A DNA stretch of 8,640 bases from an uncultured Alphaproteobacteria bacterium (lineage in GTDB: Bacteria > Pseudomonadota > Alphaproteobacteria > Caulobacterales > Parvularculaceae), in contig CALKYG010000340.1 of assembly GCA_938003575.1 (NCBI GenBank), positions 1 through 8,640 of the forward strand, in the 5' to 3' direction. Of the stretch, positions 4,672 to 8,640 are shown piece by piece. Position 1 is the stretch's first letter. The number at the start of each line of letters is the position of its first letter. Below the pieces are notes generated by a model, which worked only from the letters and a program-made list of their open reading frames with translations, was not told where the DNA came from and made no database searches. The position numbers were made by a program, and so were the translations under genes.

Positions 4672-7653
4672 ATGTCCCGTCGCAAGCTTAAACCCCACGA
4701 CATCGTTCTTCCGGTCGAACCTGCAACGGGTCGGCTGACGGCGCTTCTCGGCCCGACGAATACCGGCAAGACCTTTCAGGCTATCGAAAGACTGTTGTCG
4801 CACCGGTCAGGAATGATCGGCCTGCCGCTGCGACTGCTCGCGCGGGAAGTTTACGATCGCCTTATCGAGCGTCGCCCGCCATCCGACATCGCACTCGTCA
4901 CCGGCGAAGAAAAGATCGTTCCTGCCGGCGCGCGCTATTTCGTCGCCACCGTCGAGGCGATGCCGCTGAACGAGCGCGTTGAATTTCTCGCGATCGATGA
5001 GATCCAGCTTGCCGCCGACACGGAACGCGGGCGCGTTTTCACCTCTCGGCTCCTCCATGCGCGCGGAACGAGAGAGACCTTGTTCCTCGGTTCCGATACG
5101 ATGCGGCCGATCCTCAAACGGCTCTTCCCGGAAATTTCCTTCGAGACCAAGGAGCGATTTTCGGATCTCGCCTATGCCGGCTCGAAAAAGGTGACGCGCC
5201 TTCCCCGCCGTTCGGCGATCGTCGGCTTCTCAGCCGATACGGTTTACGCGATCGCGGAACTCGTCCGCCGGCAGCGCGGCGGCGCCGCCGTCGTTCTAGG
5301 CGCGCTTTCGCCGCGCACCCGCAATGCGCAAGCCGAACTCTACCAGTCGGGGGAGGTCGATTACCTCGTCGCGACCGACGCGATCGGCATGGGCCTTAAT
5401 ATGGACATCGACCATGTCGCCTTCGCGGCCGCCCGCAAGTTCGACGGCCGGGGATTTCGCGATCTTCGCCCCGCGGAACTTGCCCAGGTTGCAGGCCGCG
5501 CCGGACGACATATCCGCAACGGCACGTTCGGCGTCACCGCCGACTGCGCGCCATTACCGGAGGACGTTGTCGAGCAGGTGGAGAGCCACAGATTTGATCC
5601 CGTCGAAGCGCTGCAATGGCGATCCGACGAGCTCGACTTCTCATCGATCGAGGCGCTGCGCGCATCGCTCGAAACGCCGTCGCGCCGCCCGGAACTGCAC
5701 CGCGCGCGGCCGGACGAGGATGAAGAAGCGCTGATCGGCCTCTCGGCCGACGACTCCCTTCGCGCCCGCACGCGCGGCCGCGCGGCGACGGAGCTGTTGT
5801 GGGATGTCTGCCAGATCCCTGACTTCCGCAAAACGTCCCTCGACCAGCACCTCAACCTATTGGGCGATATTCACCGCCAGATCGAACGGGGCGGACGGAT
5901 CGGCGACGCCTGGTTGACGCCGAAGGTCGAAAAGCTCGCGAGCATCGAGGGCGATTTTGATGCGATCTCGTCCCGTATCGCGCATGTTCGGACCTGGACT
6001 TATCTTTCTAACCGCTCGCAATGGGTGGAAAACGCCGCCTATTGGCAAGGCAGGACCCGGGAGATAGAAGACGCCCTGTCAGACGCTTTGCATGAAAAGC
6101 TGACGCAGAGATTTGTCGACCGCCGCACCTCGGTGCTGTTGAAGAAGCTGCGCGATGAAGCGCCGATCCTCGCCGGGATCACTGAAGACGGAGAAGTAAT
6201 CGTGGAAGGCCAGTTCGTAGGCCGGCTCATCGGGTTTGAATTCGCCGTCGATCCGCGGACGCGCGGCGCGGACGCGAAACGCATGCGCGGCGCCGCCGAA
6301 CGCGCCCTCGCCCCGGTGCTCGCGGCGCGCGCCGCGTCGCTCGCCAACGCAGCCGAAAGCGAATTGCAATTGAAAGACGACGGCGTCGTCTGGTGGCGGT
6401 CCTCGCCGGTCGCCGAGCTGCGCAAGGGGCCCGCGATGATGAGGCCCGATGTCGTCGTCAAGGGCCTTGAGGCGATATCGCCGAACCTGCGCGGCCGCGT
6501 CGCAGACCGTCTTTCCGACTTTGTCGCCGCCCGCATCGAATCGCCGCTTGCTGAGCTTATCGCGTTGAAGCGCGCTGTCGACGCGACGGACGAAGAAGGC
6601 GCGCTGTCGGGTCAGGCGCGCGGGATCGCATTCCGCATCGTTGAGAATTTCGGCGCCATGTCGCGGTCGCAATTCGGCGACGAGCTTAAGACGCTTCCGC
6701 AGGACGATCGCGCAAAATTGCGTAATCTCGGTCTGCGGTTCGGCGAATACACGCTGCACATGCCGGCTCTGCTGAAGCCCGCCGCCGCGCGCCTGATGGC
6801 GATGCTTTGGGCGTTGTGGGCCGGAAAAGACCTTTCGCAGATCCCGCTGCCGAAGCCGGGGCTTGTTTCTTTCGCGGTCAACCCGGACTTGCCGCACGCT
6901 TTCTATTACGCGCTCGGGTACCGTCCATCCGGAGACCGGGCCGTCCGGATCGACATGCTGGAGCGTCTCGCGCAACAGATTCGAACGGCCCGCAACAGCC
7001 CAAACGGAAAAGACGGCTTTGAAGCAACCTCGCAGATGATGTCGCTCGTCGGCTGTTCAGGCGAAGAGTTCGAAAGCATCCTGCGCTCGCTCGGCTATCG
7101 CAAGCAAACGATCAAACGCAAGGCGGCGCAGCAGGTGGACGGACCGCAAACCCCTGAACAAGCGCCTCAGGCCGAAAGCGCAGCACCGACGGCGGCAAGC
7201 GCGGATCAAGCCGAAGCGACGGTCGAAATTCCGGCCGAAACGGCTGATGGCGCGAGCGCCGAAGCGGCGTCTGGACGTGGCCAGCCCCCTCAGCCTGCGG
7301 CGGCCGAGACGGCGGCGGGGGCCGACGCCGTCGCTCAGCCTGCGGAAGAAATTGAAGTCGCCGTATGGCGAATGGCGCCGCGGCGCCCGCCTCAGTCCAG
7401 GCGACCGCCGAAGCGCGACGAGCGCCAGAAAAATGCGGGCGCCGGAAATGAACCCCGTGGTGAGCGCCCGCAGCGCCGCGACCGCGACAAGGATCAGCGC
7501 CAGGGCGGCAAAAAGCCGTTCCGCAAAGGCGCCGACGCGCCGCCGCGCCAATATTCAAGCGCGCCGCGCCGCGAGCGCGGGCCCGACCCCAATTCGCCTT
7601 TCGCCGTGCTCGCCGCGCTGAAAGCGAATATGGGCGACGCCAAGCCGGAATGA
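4672..7653 (+). CDS. SUV3-like superfamily 2 RNA helicase with basic disordered tail
   Basis: A 993-residue cytoplasmic ATP-dependent helicase related to mitochondrial SUV3, which unwinds RNA and in eukaryotes works with a 3' exonuclease such as PNPase. Helicase motifs appear in order: Walker A GPTNTGKT (27-34), VTGEE (76-80), the DEIQ Walker B box (109-112), LGALSPRTR (209-217), VATDAIGMGLNMDID (233-247) and AQVAGRAGRH (271-280). DEIQ and the TDAIGMGLN string are SUV3 hallmarks. A long helical region follows to about 815, with conserved GLRFGEYTLHMPALLKP (687-703). The tail has an Ala/Gln/Glu/Pro-rich stretch (about 824-895), an Arg/Gln/Gly/Lys-rich stretch (903-970) and a final SPFAVLAALKANM (975-987). 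I prefer the ATG at 4672 because residues after it start the compact fold; an ATG at 4567 would add 35 low-complexity residues. Neither has a good Shine-Dalgarno. The stop overlaps the S4 gene start. Confidence 0.94.
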   Translation: MSRRKLKPHDIVLPVEPATGRLTALLGPTNTGKTFQAIERLLSHRSGMIGLPLRLLAREVYDRLIERRPPSDIALVTGEEKIVPAGARYFVATVEAMPLNERVEFLAIDEIQLAADTERGRVFTSRLLHARGTRETLFLGSDTMRPILKRLFPEISFETKERFSDLAYAGSKKVTRLPRRSAIVGFSADTVYAIAELVRRQRGGAAVVLGALSPRTRNAQAELYQSGEVDYLVATDAIGMGLNMDIDHVAFAAARKFDGRGFRDLRPAELAQVAGRAGRHIRNGTFGVTADCAPLPEDVVEQVESHRFDPVEALQWRSDELDFSSIEALRASLETPSRRPELHRARPDEDEEALIGLSADDSLRARTRGRAATELLWDVCQIPDFRKTSLDQHLNLLGDIHRQIERGGRIGDAWLTPKVEKLASIEGDFDAISSRIAHVRTWTYLSNRSQWVENAAYWQGRTREIEDALSDALHEKLTQRFVDRRTSVLLKKLRDEAPILAGITEDGEVIVEGQFVGRLIGFEFAVDPRTRGADAKRMRGAAERALAPVLAARAASLANAAESELQLKDDGVVWWRSSPVAELRKGPAMMRPDVVVKGLEAISPNLRGRVADRLSDFVAARIESPLAELIALKRAVDATDEEGALSGQARGIAFRIVENFGAMSRSQFGDELKTLPQDDRAKLRNLGLRFGEYTLHMPALLKPAAARLMAMLWALWAGKDLSQIPLPKPGLVSFAVNPDLPHAFYYALGYRPSGDRAVRIDMLERLAQQIRTARNSPNGKDGFEATSQMMSLVGCSGEEFESILRSLGYRKQTIKRKAAQQVDGPQTPEQAPQAESAAPTAASADQAEATVEIPAETADGASAEAASGRGQPPQPAAAETAAGADAVAQPAEEIEVAVWRMAPRRPPQSRRPPKRDERQKNAGAGNEPRGERPQRRDRDKDQRQGGKKPFRKGADAPPRQYSSAPRRERGPDPNSPFAVLAALKANMGDAKPE
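7289..7345 (+). repeat. In-frame 12-bp direct repeat in the helicase tail
   Basis: CTCAGCCTGCGG occurs at 7289-7300 and again at 7334-7345, exactly 45 bases (15 codons) apart and in the same frame, encoding two copies of a Gln-Pro-Ala segment in the disordered linker. Recombination between the copies would remove 15 codons without a frameshift. This may explain length variation in such tails, but no variation can be seen from one sequence. Confidence 0.5.
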
Positions 7654-7997
7654 TCGGCGCCGCTGACGACAGCCCGCCGTCGCGGCGCATCGACAAATGG
7701 CTGTGGTGCTCGCGCCGCTTCAAGACGCGCTCGATGGCGGCGAGATTCATCAGCGAGGCCGGCGTCCGCGTCACGCGTTGCGGCTCGACGCAGCGCGTCG
7801 AACGGCCGAGCTATCCGCTGCTCGAAGGGGATGTGGTTTCCTACCTGTTCGGCGACAAGCTCGTCGTCCTCACCGTAACCGGGTTCGCCGAGCGGCGCGG
7901 GCCTCCATCCTCGGCGCGGCTTTTGTGCGTTGAGAACACCGGCGCCGAAAAATATGAATCCCCGTCAGCCGGGCCTGCTTGCAAGGTCGCAGGATGA
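7650..7997 (+). CDS. S4-domain RNA-binding protein, Hsp15-like
   Basis: A 115-residue protein made mostly of one S4 RNA-binding domain. It starts at about residue 12 with RRIDKWLWCSRRFKTRSMA (12-30), continues with ARFISEAGVRV (31-41), and has the beta part PLLEGDVVSYLFGDKLVVLTV at 56-76. This IDKWLW...K(T/S)R pattern is that of Hsp15 (HslR). In E. coli, Hsp15 binds 50S subunits carrying a nascent chain-tRNA after abortive translation and helps recycle them. The E. coli protein has 133 residues and a basic tail; here the C-terminus is shorter and only mildly charged, so function may differ. The ATG at 7650 overlaps the helicase stop as ATGA, implying translational coupling, and no separate Shine-Dalgarno is needed. 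The fdxA gene follows after 39 bases. The domain call is firm; the role in ribosome rescue is inferred. Confidence 0.92.
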   Translation: MIGAADDSPPSRRIDKWLWCSRRFKTRSMAARFISEAGVRVTRCGSTQRVERPSYPLLEGDVVSYLFGDKLVVLTVTGFAERRGPPSSARLLCVENTGAEKYESPSAGPACKVAG

Positions 7998-8036
7998 CGC
8001 TAGAAAGGCCGAAACCGGTTCGGGAGCCCTAAAGCC

Positions 8037-8375
8037 ATGACCTATGTCGTCACCGACGCTTGCATCAAATGCAAATATACGGACTGCGTCGAAGTCTGTC
8101 CGGTGGACTGCTTTTACGAGGGCGAGAACATGCTCGTCATCAATCCCGATGAATGCATTGATTGCGGCGTGTGCGAGCCTGAATGCCCTGTTGAGGCGAT
8201 CGTGCCCGACACCGACGACGCTGACGGCAAATGGACGGAATTGAACGCCAAATATTCCGCGGAATGGCCCAATATCACCGAAAAGGTCGAACCGCTGCCT
8301 GAGGCTGACGAATTCGCCAAGGAAAAAGGCAAGCTCGACAAATATTTCAGCGCCAAGCCCGGCGCCGGCAGCTGA
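8037..8375 (+). CDS. fdxA: Seven-iron ferredoxin, FdxA type ([3Fe-4S][4Fe-4S])
   Basis: A 112-residue soluble electron carrier closely resembling Azotobacter ferredoxin I. The cysteine layout is complete. C9, C17 and C50 would hold the [3Fe-4S] cluster, and C21, C40, C43 and C46 the [4Fe-4S] cluster; C12 and C25 are the usual free cysteines. Key stretches are [20 protein letters not shown] (7-26) and [19 protein letters not shown] (37-55). The C-terminal [19 protein letters not shown] segment is also typical and wraps the core in FdI. The ATG at 8037 has GGGAG ten bases upstream. It follows the S4 gene by 39 bases on the same strand, so it may be co-transcribed with the helicase and S4 genes. 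Its redox partner is not in the window. Confidence 0.97.
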   Translation: MTYVVTDACIKCKYTDCVEVCPVDCFYEGENMLVINPDECIDCGVCEPECPVEAIVPDTDDADGKWTELNAKYSAEWPNITEKVEPLPEADEFAKEKGKLDKYFSAKPGAGS

Positions 8376-8640
8376 TCGGCCGGGCGGTCAAACTCGTTCA
8401 GCCTGGCAGGCCAAATGCGCCCCGTGGCGCAGCGAGATATTTTGTGCTATGCAAACCGCCGAAATGAGCTTTGCTGCTGGCGATTGACGCACGACATTCA
8501 CCCCAAACCTTAGGCAAAACGCATAACCCGCTGATTTCGCGGATTTATGTGGCGTTGGCTGGCCGAAGGTAAGTGGGCCGTGCGGGATCACGCCAGCCGC
8601 CGGCGAATTGGACCAGGGACACAACATTTGCGCGAATCGC
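8376..8640. other. Intergenic region with no supportable gene
   Basis: Apart from the small hairpins just after fdxA, I see no tRNA, recognised RNA gene or convincing coding region here. A TTGACG at 8484-8489 could be a -35 box, but no good -10 follows at 16-18 bases. Several short frames run off the right edge without a family match, so the beginning of a downstream gene just outside or at the edge cannot be excluded. In many alphaproteobacteria the gene after fdxA is a CarD-type regulator; no CarD N-terminus is visible. Confidence 0.5.
8416..8443 (+). terminator. Possible weak terminator after fdxA
   Basis: TGCGCC (8416-8421) and GGCGCA (8426-8431) form a perfect six-bp stem around a CCGT loop, 40 bases after the fdxA stop. 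A short T-run (TATTTT) follows only after seven more bases, which is further than usual. This could end the helicase-S4-fdxA transcript, but the spacing makes it a weak candidate. Confidence 0.3.

Noticed and set aside
6079..6975. Minus-strand open frame of 298 codons inside the helicase gene
   Set aside because: It is fully antisense to the conserved helicase, has low-information composition and no Shine-Dalgarno or family match.
8415..8513. Plus-strand 32-codon open frame with an AGG about five bases before its ATG
   Set aside because: The match to a ribosome-binding site is minimal, the peptide resembles nothing I know, and its start lies within the possible terminator hairpin.
8388..8627. 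Minus-strand open frame of 79 codons after fdxA
   Set aside because: It has no Shine-Dalgarno before the ATG at 8627, no recognisable motif, and composition like non-coding DNA. It also overlaps the hairpins after fdxA.
8547..8640. Frame open to the right edge from ATG 8547 (and another from GTG 8573)
   Set aside because: Only about 31 and 22 codons are visible, neither peptide matches a family (not CarD-like), and the ATG has no Shine-Dalgarno. More sequence to the right would decide.
1..8640. CRISPR arrays, insertion sequences, integrases, tRNA or rRNA genes, toxin-antitoxin or defence genes
   Set aside because: I looked for repeats with regular spacers, terminal inverted repeats, transposase or nuclease motifs and tRNA-like folds and found none. 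The only tandem array is the 13-14 bp one at the helicase start, which has no spacers.

Overview
The window is high-GC DNA, apparently chromosomal, from an alphaproteobacterium. The evidence is a SUV3-type RNA helicase followed by an S4-domain protein and a seven-iron ferredoxin of the FdxA type, a long-form ribosomal protein L28, and an alphaproteobacterial style of codon use and protein sequence. I cannot fix the order from this sequence alone. Every gene that can be called has a known family. I see no transposase, integrase, phage gene, CRISPR array, tRNA or rRNA, so this reads as core genome rather than an island.

Layout, left to right: (1) positions 1-800, the 3' part of a PhoA-family alkaline phosphatase, plus strand. 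Its stop overlaps the stop of the convergent fxsA. (2) Minus-strand pair ilvE (2212 to 1289) and fxsA (1267 to 797), almost certainly one transcript. (3) A divergent intergenic region (2213-2389) with two inverted repeats and a candidate ilvE promoter. (4) mazG (2390-3178, plus), convergent with a six-helix membrane protein of the VUT / queuosine-precursor-transporter type (3916 to 3215, minus). (5) rpmB (4418 to 4128, minus) with a clear promoter and a clear intrinsic terminator. (6) A 253-base divergent region containing the rpmB promoter, a 12-bp palindrome and a degenerate 13-14 bp tandem repeat that runs into the next start codon. (7) A plus-strand cluster: SUV3-like helicase (4672-7653), S4/Hsp15-like RNA-binding protein (7650-7997, ATGA overlap) and fdxA (8037-8375). 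(8) positions 8376-8640, no supportable gene.

Functional reading: rpmB, the helicase and the S4 protein all concern RNA or the ribosome. The helicase and S4 genes are translationally coupled, suggesting joint action on structured or stalled RNA. FdxA is an electron carrier that may simply share the transcript. ilvE makes branched-chain amino acids, mazG removes non-canonical nucleoside triphosphates, and the VUT protein probably imports a small metabolite.

I did not find a clearly new system. The points most worth a second look are the helicase leader (tandem repeat, no Shine-Dalgarno sequence, ambiguous start), the helicase's disordered basic tail ending in a hydrophobic motif, the divergence of the VUT protein at expected polar positions, and the long inverted repeat between ilvE and mazG.
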